From contig DBBN01000021.1 of the NCBI GenBank assembly GCA_002292215.1, forward strand, positions 28,905 to 92,904: a DNA stretch of 64,000 nt, read 5' to 3'. This document shows positions 39,340-48,323 of the stretch, piece by piece. Source of the stretch: Glaciecola sp. UBA983 (GTDB taxonomy: Bacteria > Pseudomonadota > Gammaproteobacteria > Enterobacterales > Alteromonadaceae). The position numbers and the translations under genes are program-made. The number at the start of each line of letters is the position of its first letter. Within the stretch, counting starts at the first letter, position 1. The notes beneath the pieces are model-generated. The model did no database searches. It saw only the letters and a list, made by a program, of their open reading frames with translations, and was not told the origin of the DNA.

Positions 39340-41331
39340 TTATAAAGCGTTAGCGGCATCAACGACTGCTTGAGTCGTAATACCGAATAACTCATAGAGT
39401 TCTTTAGCTGGCGCAGACTCACCAAACGTGTCCATACCAATAATCGCACCGTTAAGGCCCACATATTTGTACCATGAATCTTTGGCTAAGGCTTCAACTG
39501 CAACGCGTTTAATGACTGCTGCTGGAAGTACGCTTTCTTTGTATTCTGCTGATTGAGCGTCGTACACATCCGTAGAAGGCATAGATACCACACGCACCGC
39601 TTTACCTTGCTCACTTAAGCGCTGTGCAGCGGCAACAGCTAGTTCTACTTCAGAACCGGTTGCAATCAAAATAATCTCAGGCGTGCTGGCGCTATCCACT
39701 AACACGTAACCGCCTTTTGCAATATCAGCAACTTGCGCTGGTGTACGTGGCTGTTGCTCACATCCTTGACGAGTAAATATTAATGTTGATGGACCATCAG
39801 TACGTTCAATCGCATATTTCCATGCAACGGCACTTTCTACTTGGTCACATGGACGCCAATTATCTAGATTTGGCGTTGCACGTAAAGACACTAACTGCTC
39901 TACAGGTTGATGCGTTGGACCATCTTCACCCAGACCAATCGAGTCATGCGTGTAGACAAATATCGCCGGTTGTTTCATTAATGCCGCCATACGTACGGCA
40001 TTGCGTGCGTATTCCATAAACATTAAGAATGTCGCACCGTAAGCTTTGAAACCACCGTGTAAGACTAAGCCATTCATGATAGCTGACATACCAAATTCGC
40101 GCACACCGTAGTACAAGTAGTTACCACTGGCATCATCAGCACTGATCCCTTTACAACCAGACCAAATCGTCAAGTTAGAGCCTGCTAAATCGGCAGAACC
40201 GCCTAATAACTCAGGTAATAACGGACCATAAGCATTGAGTGCATTTTGCGATGCTTTACGGGTCGCAATGTTAACCGGATTAGCTTGTAAATCTGCAATA
40301 TACGCATCGGCTTTGGCATTAAATGTAGCAGGTAATTCACCAGCAACACGACGCGTAAATTCAGCGGCAAGTTCAGGATAAGCATCTGCATAGGCTGCAA
40401 ATAATTCCTGCCAAGCACCTTGTAGTTTAGTACCTTGGTCTTTGCGATCCCACTGTCCATAGATATCATCAGGAATTTCAAACGCACCAAATTCCCAGCC
40501 CAATGCTTTACGCGTTGCAGCAATTTCATCCGCACCTAATGGCGCACCATGACATGATTCTGTGCCTTGCTTGCTTGGGGAGCCAAAACCAATAATCGTC
40601 TTACAACAAATTAATGTCGGTTTATCCGACTCGGCTTGTGCTGTACGGATTGCAGAAGCGATTTCTTCAGGGTTATGCCCATCGACATCCGCAATGACTT
40701 GCCAGCCGTATGCTTCAAAGCGCGCAGGCGTATCATCAGAAAACCAGCCTTCTACTTCGCCATCAATAGAAATACCGTTGTCATCCCAAAATGCGATTAA
40801 CTTGCCTAAACCTAAGGTGCCGGCTAATGAACACACTTCATGAGAAATGCCTTCCATCAAACAACCATCACCTAAAAAACTGTAGGTAAAGTGATCAACA
40901 ACCGAAAACTCAGGACGGTTAAATTGCGCCGCTAAGGTTTTTTCAGCAATTGCCATACCGACTGCATTACTAATGCCTTGACCTAAAGGACCCGTCGTTG
41001 TTTCAACACCGGGTGCATAACCATATTCTGGATGGCCTGGTGTTTTTGAATGTAATTGACGGAAATTCTTTAACTCTTCAATCGGTAACGCATAGCCTGA
41101 TAAATGTAGAAGTGAATACAACAACATAGAACCATGACCATTGGACAATACGAAACGATCGCGGTTCGCCCAAGACGGGTCGGTTGGATTATGACGCAAA
41201 AAATCTGACCATAATACCTGAGCAATGTCAGCCATTCCCATAGGGGCACCTGGGTGACCAGAGTTAGCTTGTTGAACAGCGTCCATACTTAATGCACGGA
41301 TTGCATTCGCGAGTTGTTGGCGTGATGACAT
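39340..41331 (-). CDS. tkt: Transketolase
   Basis: Transketolase moves two-carbon units in the pentose phosphate pathway with thiamine diphosphate. The 663-residue protein has [20 protein letters not shown], the ThDP-binding segment [15 protein letters not shown] continuing to DDNGISIDG, and the C-terminal half with [21 protein letters not shown] chose ATG 41329-41331: AGGAG lies 7 bases upstream and the length equals E. coli TktA. A GTG start at 41352 would add seven residues. It begins the tkt-epd-pgk set with gaps of 10 and 14 bases. Confidence 0.97.
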   Translation of the reverse strand: MSSRQQLANAIRALSMDAVQQANSGHPGAPMGMADIAQVLWSDFLRHNPTDPSWANRDRFVLSNGHGSMLLYSLLHLSGYALPIEELKNFRQLHSKTPGHPEYGYAPGVETTTGPLGQGISNAVGMAIAEKTLAAQFNRPEFSVVDHFTYSFLGDGCLMEGISHEVCSLAGTLGLGKLIAFWDDNGISIDGEVEGWFSDDTPARFEAYGWQVIADVDGHNPEEIASAIRTAQAESDKPTLICCKTIIGFGSPSKQGTESCHGAPLGADEIAATRKALGWEFGAFEIPDDIYGQWDRKDQGTKLQGAWQELFAAYADAYPELAAEFTRRVAGELPATFNAKADAYIADLQANPVNIATRKASQNALNAYGPLLPELLGGSADLAGSNLTIWSGCKGISADDASGNYLYYGVREFGMSAIMNGLVLHGGFKAYGATFLMFMEYARNAVRMAALMKQPAIFVYTHDSIGLGEDGPTHQPVEQLVSLRATPNLDNWRPCDQVESAVAWKYAIERTDGPSTLIFTRQGCEQQPRTPAQVADIAKGGYVLVDSASTPEIILIATGSEVELAVAAAQRLSEQGKAVRVVSMPSTDVYDAQSAEYKESVLPAAVIKRVAVEALAKDSWYKYVGLNGAIIGMDTFGESAPAKELYELFGITTQAVVDAANAL

Positions 41332-41585
41332 GAATGACTCCTGAGGTATCACAGCAAAAGTGGTAAGGTAGTATTTTTATGTACCAAAACAAATGCTTAA
41401 AGATTGTAAAAAATGGATTAATTGCATTGTCGCCTACCCGTGTGATTAGTTCAACACGTAATCGGAATAAACAGGATAATAAACAAGCTAATTAGACCAG
41501 TGTATTATTTAGTTAGAAGCTGATTACAAACTATGGGAATACAAATAGGAAGCAAAAGTGAACTAAAAATAAAAACTAATGTAAA
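41332..41585. other. Intergenic stretch between tkt and the met boxes
   Basis: The tkt-metK divergent region is 404 bases long. This AT-rich part next to tkt must hold the tkt promoter, but I could not assign -35 and -10 boxes with confidence. I see no RNA gene, riboswitch-like fold or small reading frame with a ribosome site. Confidence 0.5.
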
Positions 41586-41617
41586 AGACGTATAGACGTC
41601 TAGATGGTTAGACTGAT
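41586..41617 (+). promoter_or_regulatory. Four tandem MetJ boxes upstream of metK
   Basis: Four contiguous 8-bp units, AGACGTAT, AGACGTCT, AGATGGTT and AGACTGAT, match the met box consensus AGACGTCT at 6 to 8, 8, 4 to 5 and 5 to 6 positions. Such arrays bind MetJ with S-adenosylmethionine as corepressor. The array ends 118 bases before the metK start, so metK is probably repressed by its own product. Confidence 0.88.
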
Positions 41618-41735
41618 AGAATTGGCGTCATCAAATCACATAATGTGGTTTAGTTAACGCCTATCAACATGAATAATAAGACTATTAGTCCCCAAGTAAC
41701 AACAGTCTAATGGTTTACCCTGTAAAGAGGTCACT

Positions 41736-42881
41736 ATGTCACAACATTTATTTACTTCAGAATCTGTTTCTGAAGGCCATCCAGATAAGATTGCCGATCA
41801 AATTTCTGATGCGGTACTTGATGCAATTTTAACCGAAGACCCAATGGCGCGTGTCGCGTGCGAAACATTCGTTAAAACAGGCATGGTGCTTGTCGGTGGT
41901 GAGATTAATACTCACGCTTGGGTCGATATTGAAAAGATTACCCGTGATACCGTACGTAACATTGGCTACATCAACTCAGAAATGGGTTTTGATGCTAATT
42001 CTTGTGCTGTCTTAAATGCGATTGGTAAACAATCTGACGACATTCATCAAGGTGTTGATCGTGGAGAGCGCGAAGAACAAGGCGCTGGCGATCAAGGATT
42101 GATGTTTGGTTACGCATGTAATGAAACTGAAGAATTAATGCCTGCACCGATTATGTATTCGCATAAATTAGTGCAAAAACAAGCTGAAATGAGAAAGTCG
42201 GGCAAGCTAGATTGGTTACGTCCAGACGCCAAATCACAAGTCACTTTTGTGTATGAAAATGGCCAGCCGATTGGTATTGATGCGGTCGTATTATCGACTC
42301 AGCACAGCGAAGATATTGCGACGCCAGCACTGCGTGAAGCCGTGATGGAAGAAATCATTAAACCCGTTTTGCCTGCTCACTGGATCACGCCTAAAACACA
42401 ATTCCATATAAACCCTACTGGTCGATTTGTGATTGGTGGCCCAATGGGTGATTGCGGTTTGACTGGGCGTAAAATTATCGTTGATACTTATGGCGGTATG
42501 GCTCGTCATGGTGGTGGTGCGTTTTCAGGAAAAGATCCATCAAAAGTTGACCGTTCAGCCGCTTATGCAGGTCGTTATGTAGCTAAAAATATTGTAGCTG
42601 CGGGTCTTGCTGATAAATGTGAAATCCAAATTTCTTATGCTATTGGTGTGGTTGAGCCAACCTCAATCAGTATTAATACGTTTGGCACTGGTAAAGTAGA
42701 CGACAGCGTCATTACCCAGCTTGTACGTGAGCACTTTGACTTGCGTCCTTATGGCCTAATTCAAATGTTAGATTTAGAACGTCCAATATATTTACCAACA
42801 GCCGCTTATGGCCACTTTGGTAATGCCGCTTATCCTTGGGAAAACACAGATATAGCTGCACAGCTAAGCGCCGCACTGTAA
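41736..42881 (+). CDS. metK: S-adenosylmethionine synthetase MetK
   Basis: MetK makes S-adenosylmethionine from ATP and methionine. The 381-residue protein shows [15 protein letters not shown], the hexapeptide-type motif [20 protein letters not shown] and [19 protein letters not shown]. Length is close to the 384 of E. coli. It is a single-gene unit bracketed by an upstream MetJ operator and a downstream terminator. Confidence 0.98.
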   Translation: MSQHLFTSESVSEGHPDKIADQISDAVLDAILTEDPMARVACETFVKTGMVLVGGEINTHAWVDIEKITRDTVRNIGYINSEMGFDANSCAVLNAIGKQSDDIHQGVDRGEREEQGAGDQGLMFGYACNETEELMPAPIMYSHKLVQKQAEMRKSGKLDWLRPDAKSQVTFVYENGQPIGIDAVVLSTQHSEDIATPALREAVMEEIIKPVLPAHWITPKTQFHINPTGRFVIGGPMGDCGLTGRKIIVDTYGGMARHGGGAFSGKDPSKVDRSAAYAGRYVAKNIVAAGLADKCEIQISYAIGVVEPTSISINTFGTGKVDDSVITQLVREHFDLRPYGLIQMLDLERPIYLPTAAYGHFGNAAYPWENTDIAAQLSAAL

Positions 42882-42905
42882 TTAGTTGCAACGACATGTA
42901 ATAGC

Positions 42906-42934
42906 AAAAAGGAGCCCTGAGGCTCCTTTTTTTA
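42906..42934 (+). terminator. Rho-independent terminator after metK
   Basis: An 11-bp stem (AAAAAGGAGCC with GGCTCCTTTTT) with a CTGA loop runs into a T-run, 24 bases after the metK stop. Confidence 0.93.
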
Positions 42935-43005
42935 TTGAATTATTATTCGTTGTCGATACTATATCTAATAACAACTTCTATGCTCAGAACAGGGAATGAC
43001 ACACT

Positions 43006-43800
43006 ATGCGTATTTTACTTACTTTGCTCGCCATCACGGTTATTGCCGCTTGTTCGACCTCACCAACCGGACGCAATCAGGTCAAATTATTCTCTTCAGA
43101 CCGGCTGAACTCAATGGGTAGCCAAACATTCGCGTCATTAAAGACAGAGCAAAAAATATCAAACAAACGCGTTGAAAATCAATATGTACAATGTATTGCA
43201 GACGCATTGATCCCATTTATTCCAGCGGGCACGTTTGATGGCGAATGGGAAGTTGTCGTATTTGAAGACGAACAGATCAACGCATTTGCGTTACCTGGCG
43301 GTAAGATTGGCGTCTATACAGGTATTTTAAACGTCGCTAAAACGCCAGATCAATTGGCGTCGGTCATGGGCCATGAAATTGGTCATGTTATTGCCGAGCA
43401 TGGCAATGAAAGAATGTCGATTGCAACCCTATCAAACCTAGGGCTACAAATTACTAATGTCGGTCTAAAAAGTGCAGGAGTCACCGATAGTAATCAAGCA
43501 CTAATGATGGCTGGAGCAGGTCTGCTAGCGCAGTATGGCGTGAATTTACCTTTTAGTCGTGCACATGAATCTGAATCCGATCTCATTGGTTTACAACTGA
43601 TGGCTAAAGCGGGGTTTAATCCAAATGCTGCACCACAACTGTGGGAAAATATGGCCACAGCTTCAGCAGGTAAAACCCCACCAGAATGGCAATCAACTCA
43701 CCCATCGCATGAAACGCGCATTACCGACTTAAAAGCCGCTATCCCTTCAGTTATGGCAGAATATTTAGCAGTAAAAACAAAGCCAATTTGTAAACCTTAA
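43006..43800 (+). CDS. loiP: M48 family metalloprotease lipoprotein, LoiP-like
   Basis: This is a predicted zinc metalloprotease anchored by lipid, probably in the outer membrane. The signal peptide ends in lipobox IAAC with Cys16. The domain shows INAFALPGGKIGVYTGIL, the zinc motif HEIGHVIAEH (two His plus Glu) and the third ligand region SRAHESESDLIGLQLM, followed by STHPSHETRI. This is the M48C arrangement of E. coli LoiP (YggG), a protease involved in envelope maintenance, and its 264 residues fit. The specific LoiP assignment is by similarity; the family itself is certain. Confidence 0.88.
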   Translation: MRILLTLLAITVIAACSTSPTGRNQVKLFSSDRLNSMGSQTFASLKTEQKISNKRVENQYVQCIADALIPFIPAGTFDGEWEVVVFEDEQINAFALPGGKIGVYTGILNVAKTPDQLASVMGHEIGHVIAEHGNERMSIATLSNLGLQITNVGLKSAGVTDSNQALMMAGAGLLAQYGVNLPFSRAHESESDLIGLQLMAKAGFNPNAAPQLWENMATASAGKTPPEWQSTHPSHETRITDLKAAIPSVMAEYLAVKTKPICKP

Positions 43801-43826
43801 CGTCTTAACATTATTATATTACGATC

Positions 43827-43856
43827 AAAAAAGGAGCATTAATCGCTCCTTTTTAT
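43827..43856. terminator. Terminator between loiP-like gene and SQR fusion gene
   Basis: Stem AAAAAGGAGC with GCTCCTTTTT and a 7-base loop, flanked by A and T runs, lies between two converging genes and can serve both strands. Confidence 0.88.
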
Positions 43857-43874
43857 TTGAATAATGGTTCAGTA

Positions 43875-45545
43875 TTATTCAGATATTTCTTTGGGCTTAA
43901 TCAACCATTCTCTGCCCTTGAGCATGCCTTGCCAGTAAATCGGGGGTAGCAGCTTCTCTTTTAGAAACCACGCTAATCGTGAAGGCTTAGTACTATCGAT
44001 CAACCAGGTCGGGAATGTCGGTAACATAGTGCCACCATAGCCGAACTCTGCTAACACAATCTTGCCTTTTTCAACTGTCAACGGACATGAGCCATAACCA
44101 TTATAAATGGTACGTTTTACTTTATATCCCATATCATGTAACACATTCCCAGCCACGACTGGCGCTTGCATACGTGCTGCTGCTGCGGTTTTTGCATTAG
44201 GTGCATTCATGACATCACCCAAACTATAAATATCAGGAAAATGTTTATGTTGCAGTGTCGCTTGATCAACATCGACCCAGCCGTTGTCATCGACTAACGG
44301 ACTGACCTTAATAAAATCAGGTGCAGATTGGGGTGGTGCTACGTGGAGCATATCGAATTTTTTCTCAATCAGCTCAGCACTCGTATCAGGCCCTATTTGT
44401 TGAAAATAGGCAGTTTTATTCGGGCCATCGACTTTGACTAAGTTATGGAAAAAATGCAAATTTGCATTATATTTTTCTACATAACTCATCAGTGCTGGCA
44501 CATATTCTTTGACACCAAATAACACTCCACCAGCATTACAAAAGTCCACGTCGATGTCTTTTAGCACACCCGTTGATAACCAATGATCGCAGGATAAGTA
44601 CATGGCTTTTTGTGGTGCACCAGCACATTTAATTGGCATCGGAGGCTGAGTAAATATTACTTTACCGGATTTACATTGCTGCACTAATTCCCAAGTGTAA
44701 GGGGCAAGATCAAAACGATAATTAGAGGTAACGCCATTTTTACCTAAGGTATGAGTTAACCCTTCAATTTTATCCCAGTCTAATTTTAACCCCGGACATA
44801 CGATCAACTTATCATAGGCAATGGTATGACAACCATCTAATAACACACGTTTTTGTTTAGGTTCGAACGCCGCGACAGCATGCTTGAGCCAAGTTACGCC
44901 TTTAGGGATCAACGAGGACATAGTTTTAACCGTTTCCTCAGGAGTAAACACCCCCGCCCCGACCAGCGTCCAACCAGGTTGATAATAATGAATATCCGCA
45001 GGATCGATCACTGCAATTTTTACGTTCGGCGCACGCTCTAAAATACTTGCGCAGACTGAAATACCTGCAGCACCTGCACCAACAACCACAATATCAAAAG
45101 TCTGGTCATTACTGTCACTCGGAGTTTTACCGCCATTGACAATGCGACGGACCACACCTGACATGTCATAACCCGCTAATTTAGTCGTATGCAATATTTC
45201 ACTAGTGGTGAGCTGATCTGCCAGAGCCAATGCCCATAGCGTCGTTGAACGAGTCCCTGTGCGGCAATATGCAAACATCGGCGAGGGCAATGTCTCTAGA
45301 TGCGTCTTAAATACTTCAGCATCTTCATCCATAACCTTGCCGCTGATCACTGGCTGGTAAACAATTTGAAGCCCTAGCGCTTCCGCCGCTTTTTGAATTT
45401 CGGTAAAACTAACCTGATCAGAACCCTCTCCATCAGGGCGGTGGCATACAATGGATTTAAACCCCAAATCAAAAATCGCTTGTACATCTGCGACACTAAT
45501 TTGTGGTGACACGGAAATGTTTTTATTGATGTATCTGATATCCAT
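43875..45545 (-). CDS. DUF442 phosphatase-like domain fused to sulfide:quinone oxidoreductase
   Basis: This 556-residue fusion has two parts. Residues 1-115 are a DUF442 (TIGR01244-type) sulfurtransferase or tyrosine-phosphatase-like domain with the loop CRTGTRS. From about residue 148 there is a flavoprotein of the SQOR type: FAD motif IVVVGAGAAGISV, the redox cysteine in PIKCAGAPQKAMYL, the FAD-contacting GDVMNAPNAKTAAAA and the second redox cysteine in YGSCPLTVEKGKIVLAEFGY. It would oxidise sulfide and pass electrons to quinone, handing sulfane sulfur to an acceptor. The neighbours are a persulfide dioxygenase (9-base gap) and a TauE permease. In other bacteria DUF442 is often fused to the dioxygenase instead. 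Confidence 0.92.
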   Translation of the reverse strand: MDIRYINKNISVSPQISVADVQAIFDLGFKSIVCHRPDGEGSDQVSFTEIQKAAEALGLQIVYQPVISGKVMDEDAEVFKTHLETLPSPMFAYCRTGTRSTTLWALALADQLTTSEILHTTKLAGYDMSGVVRRIVNGGKTPSDSNDQTFDIVVVGAGAAGISVCASILERAPNVKIAVIDPADIHYYQPGWTLVGAGVFTPEETVKTMSSLIPKGVTWLKHAVAAFEPKQKRVLLDGCHTIAYDKLIVCPGLKLDWDKIEGLTHTLGKNGVTSNYRFDLAPYTWELVQQCKSGKVIFTQPPMPIKCAGAPQKAMYLSCDHWLSTGVLKDIDVDFCNAGGVLFGVKEYVPALMSYVEKYNANLHFFHNLVKVDGPNKTAYFQQIGPDTSAELIEKKFDMLHVAPPQSAPDFIKVSPLVDDNGWVDVDQATLQHKHFPDIYSLGDVMNAPNAKTAAAARMQAPVVAGNVLHDMGYKVKRTIYNGYGSCPLTVEKGKIVLAEFGYGGTMLPTFPTWLIDSTKPSRLAWFLKEKLLPPIYWQGMLKGREWLIKPKEISE

Positions 45546-45554
45546 AACGCTCTC

Positions 45555-46415
45555 CTAAAGGGCATTCACCGGGATTTTAATATACTGAAGGCCGTTTTCA
45601 GATTTGACTCCAAAATCACCTAAACGCATGTTAGTTTGAATTGATGGAAATAATAACTTAGGCACAGCCAACGTCGCATCTCGAGCTTCACGTTTTTTCA
45701 CATATTCAGCAAACACAGTATCAGGTTTAATTTGAATATTATGGGCTTTTTCATCAGCGATACTCACTACAGCAATAGCAGCTTCACCATCATCGGGGTA
45801 GTCGTGACACAAATACACTTGGGTTTCATCCGGTAAAGTATAAAAGCGCTGTACCGTTTTAAACAAGTCGGCAGCACTGCCACCAGGAAAATCGCAACGA
45901 GCCGTACCTAAATGAGGCGCAAACATCGTATCGCCAACAAATATCGCCTGATTTTCTGCACAATAATAACTGGCGCAAGCTGGCGTATGACCCGGTGTTA
46001 ACCACGCCGTCAACGTAATATTACCGATAGTGATCGTATCACCTTCATCTAATAACTGGTCAAACTGCTCGCCCGTAATCGGCGTATCTTCTTGATTACT
46101 AAACATCGGTACCCAAATCGCCAATACTTCTTTGATACCTTTACCCATCGCGGTTTGCCCACCAATATGGGTTTTCAAATAACTTGATGCGGTAATGTGA
46201 TCGGCGTGAATATGTGATTCTAAGATCCATTCATTGGTTAAATCATGTTCTTTTATGTACGCAATAACCGCATCAGCACTGTCCGTTTTTACCGACCCAG
46301 AAAAATGGTCATAGTCTAATACTGAATCGATCACAGCACATTTTTTGGTAGATTCATCCACTACAACATGAGTGAAGGTGGCGGTAGCATTATCATGAAA
46401 CGTTTTTACTAACAT
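45555..46415 (-). CDS. Persulfide dioxygenase-like MBL-fold protein
   Basis: The 286-residue metallo-beta-lactamase-fold protein is of the ETHE1/Blh type, which oxidises glutathione persulfide to sulfite. It shows the metal motif HIHADHITAS, LTPGHTPACASYYC, VGDTMFAPHLGTARCDFPGGSA and the late ligand LCHDYP. In context it takes sulfane sulfur made by the SQR encoded next to it, and the TauE-type permease encoded upstream could export the resulting sulfite. It starts 11 bases after that gene. Confidence 0.92.
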   Translation of the reverse strand: MLVKTFHDNATATFTHVVVDESTKKCAVIDSVLDYDHFSGSVKTDSADAVIAYIKEHDLTNEWILESHIHADHITASSYLKTHIGGQTAMGKGIKEVLAIWVPMFSNQEDTPITGEQFDQLLDEGDTITIGNITLTAWLTPGHTPACASYYCAENQAIFVGDTMFAPHLGTARCDFPGGSAADLFKTVQRFYTLPDETQVYLCHDYPDDGEAAIAVVSIADEKAHNIQIKPDTVFAEYVKKREARDATLAVPKLLFPSIQTNMRLGDFGVKSENGLQYIKIPVNAL

Positions 46416-46426
46416 GTTCGGCTCCT

Positions 46427-47212
46427 TTAGAGTAATTCTTTAATGAAAATTAAAGTTGCGATGATCAGAGTAAAGTAAGCAAAGCCTTTTTGTAGCTTGT
46501 CTCCATCTAAGCGATCTGCGATTTTGGTTGCGATCCACATCCCTACCAACGTACAGGCTATTAACGAACCGATAAGCGTAAAATCAATCTCAATACCAGC
46601 TTGCAAATCACCGGTAAACCCAATCAGGGATTTTAAGGCAATAATTAAGAGTGATGCGCCGACGGCTTTTTTCATCTCCATGCCCATTAACAATACTAAT
46701 GCTGGAATGATTAAAAAACCACCGCCGGCACCGAGCATGCCAGTTGCCATACCAACTAACGCGCCTTCAGCCACTATCAACAATGGATTATGCGAGCCTG
46801 ATTGATGGGTGTTTGTAGACTGTTTTTTGGTTAACATCATGATGGCAGCTGCAAGCATTAATACGCCAAACGCCACCATAATCAACATGTCTTTACGCAA
46901 TACAAACGGTGTCTCAAGTAGCACATCTGGTATCGCTGGCATGATAAAAGCACGAGTCACATAAACAGCAATAATCGATGGTATGGCAAACGTAATCGCC
47001 GCCTTCATCTCAATCAACCCTTGGCGATAATAACTTACCGCACCGAAGGCCGCGGTAAAACCAACAATTAATAATGAATATCCCGTCGCTGTACTCGGCT
47101 CTACATTTAATAAGTAGACTAATATTGGGACGGTAAGAATAGAACCACCACCACCGATGGTGCCTAATACGACACCCATCAGCACTGCTGCCAAAAATCC
47201 TAAAATAATCAT
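46427..47212 (-). CDS. TauE/SafE-type anion permease
   Basis: The 261-residue protein has about seven to eight membrane segments and the two glycine-rich repeats of the TauE/SafE (DUF81) family: GTIGGGGSILTVPILVYLL near residue 18 and GMLGAGGGFLIIPALVLLMG near residue 155. This family exports sulfite, sulfoacetate and related sulfur anions in characterised members. Being the first gene of an operon with a persulfide dioxygenase and SQR, sulfite export is the likely role. The direction and substrate are inferred. Confidence 0.9.
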   Translation of the reverse strand: MIILGFLAAVLMGVVLGTIGGGGSILTVPILVYLLNVEPSTATGYSLLIVGFTAAFGAVSYYRQGLIEMKAAITFAIPSIIAVYVTRAFIMPAIPDVLLETPFVLRKDMLIMVAFGVLMLAAAIMMLTKKQSTNTHQSGSHNPLLIVAEGALVGMATGMLGAGGGFLIIPALVLLMGMEMKKAVGASLLIIALKSLIGFTGDLQAGIEIDFTLIGSLIACTLVGMWIATKIADRLDGDKLQKGFAYFTLIIATLIFIKELL

Positions 47213-47233
47213 GTATACTAAGCCTATTTGTAT

Positions 47234-47258
47234 ATTTAGTTATAATATATAACTAAAT
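47234..47258. promoter_or_regulatory. Perfect palindrome upstream of the sulfide operon
   Basis: Arms ATTTAGTTATA and TATAACTAAAT, 11 bp each with a 3-base centre, form a perfect palindrome 22 bases upstream of the TauE-type permease start. It is a likely operator for the ArsR-type repressor encoded on the other side of this divergent region. Confidence 0.65.
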
Positions 47259-47346
47259 GAAATATAAGCAAGCGACTAATTAGACTTTATATATATAAAA
47301 AAATCATGCTAATACCGTTTTGATATATCCTAATAAAACCCCTTGA

Positions 47347-47368
47347 TATATTAGTAAATGCTAATATA
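47347..47368. promoter_or_regulatory. Second palindrome, just before the ArsR-type gene
   Basis: Arms TATATTAG and CTAATATA, 8 bp each with a 6-base spacer, end eight bases before the repressor start codon. Further CTAATA half-sites occur near 47310 and 47330. The position suggests autoregulation by blocking transcription or translation of the repressor gene. Confidence 0.6.
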
Positions 47369-47376
47369 ATATAAAA

Positions 47377-47679
47377 ATGAAAAATATTGAAAACCTTTAT
47401 AAGTCAGCAAGTAAGGCTGAAACCAAACTAAAATCATTAGCCAACTCTAATCGATTAATGCTTTTATGTTTATTACAAGATGCACCCAAAGATGTCAGTT
47501 CGCTAGTGACCGCAAGTGGCTTATCACAATCGGTGGTGTCGCAACATTTAGCGAAATTAAAAGAAGCTGACGTCGTTACGGCTGACAAAGAAGGCAAGTC
47601 CATTATTTACAAAATTACCGATCCGGTGACGTTATCGATTTTATCGTCACTGTATCTCGCTTATTGTTATCCCAATTAA
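47377..47679 (+). CDS. ArsR-family repressor, SqrR/BigR-type
   Basis: This 100-residue winged-helix protein of the ArsR family resembles the persulfide-responsive SqrR/BigR/YgaV group. It has the ArsR core LANSNRLMLLCLLQ, the recognition helix SQSVVSQHLAKLKEADVV and the wing DKEGKSIIYKI. The two cysteines, one in LLCLLQ (residue 30 or so) and one in the C-terminal AYCYPN, occupy the places of the redox pair that forms a polysulfide bridge in SqrR and BigR. The usual ArsR metal motif ELCVCDL is absent. It is divergent from the sulfide operon and followed by a rhodanese gene, so it probably represses both. Confidence 0.9.
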   Translation: MKNIENLYKSASKAETKLKSLANSNRLMLLCLLQDAPKDVSSLVTASGLSQSVVSQHLAKLKEADVVTADKEGKSIIYKITDPVTLSILSSLYLAYCYPN

Positions 47680-47693
47680 AGAGAGCTTAATCT

Positions 47694-48209
47694 ATGTCAT
47701 ACCAATCAATTAACAGCGTTGATGCTGAGCAATTATTAGCAAATAATGAAGCGGTTTTAATCGATGTCCGCGAACCTGCAGAACATCGTCAAGCCAATAT
47801 TACTCAAGCACACCTCAAGCCATTAAGTAATCTCAATTTAGATGGCATTGATACCGCTAACAAGAAAGTGATTATTCATTGTCAAAAAGGGATGCGCGGA
47901 CAAAAAGCCTGTCAAACCTTAGTTGAACAACATCCTGATACCGCATTTTATAATCTGGAAGGTGGGATTATCGCTTGGGAAACTGCGGGTATGGCTATCA
48001 ACAAAACCAAATCTGCATTTTTACCGCTTGATCGCCAAGTTCAATTGACCATAGGTACGGGTGTTCTGACAGGCGTGATTTTGTCTCAAACGATCAATCC
48101 TAACTTTATTTGGTTATCGGGATTTTTTGGTGCAGGTATGATGTTTGCCGGCATTAGTGGTTTTTGTGGGCTGGGTCGCCTAATGGCAATTATGCCTTGG
48201 AATAAATAG
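47694..48209 (+). CDS. Membrane-anchored rhodanese, YgaP-like
   Basis: The 171-residue protein has a rhodanese domain at residues 1-105 (LIDVREPAEHRQANI and the active loop HCQKGMRG with Cys) and two C-terminal membrane helices ending in GFCGLGRLMAIMPW (DUF2892). This is the layout of E. coli YgaP, whose gene follows the ArsR-type ygaV. It moves sulfane sulfur at the inner face of the membrane. It starts 14 bases after the repressor gene, so the two form an operon, part of the sulfide module. Confidence 0.92.
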   Translation: MSYQSINSVDAEQLLANNEAVLIDVREPAEHRQANITQAHLKPLSNLNLDGIDTANKKVIIHCQKGMRGQKACQTLVEQHPDTAFYNLEGGIIAWETAGMAINKTKSAFLPLDRQVQLTIGTGVLTGVILSQTINPNFIWLSGFFGAGMMFAGISGFCGLGRLMAIMPWNK

Positions 48210-48251
48210 GTTCTAACGCATCAGCGACAAACACCAACATAAACTGACAAC

Positions 48252-48298
48252 AAAAAAGGACAGCTTAGTGAATTCTCTTCACACCGTTGTCCTTTTTT
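48252..48298. terminator. Terminator between rhodanese gene and mscS
   Basis: Stem AAAAAAGGACA with TGTCCTTTTTT encloses an inner GTGAA/TTCAC stem. It has A and T runs on its two sides and lies between converging genes, so it can act on both strands. Confidence 0.85.
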
Positions 48299-48323
48299 AT
48301 TCGCTAAGGAAATATCGCTAACT

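Noticed and set aside
41353..41735. SAM riboswitch upstream of metK
   Set aside because: I see no multi-helix fold with an expression platform, and the MetJ box array already explains the control.
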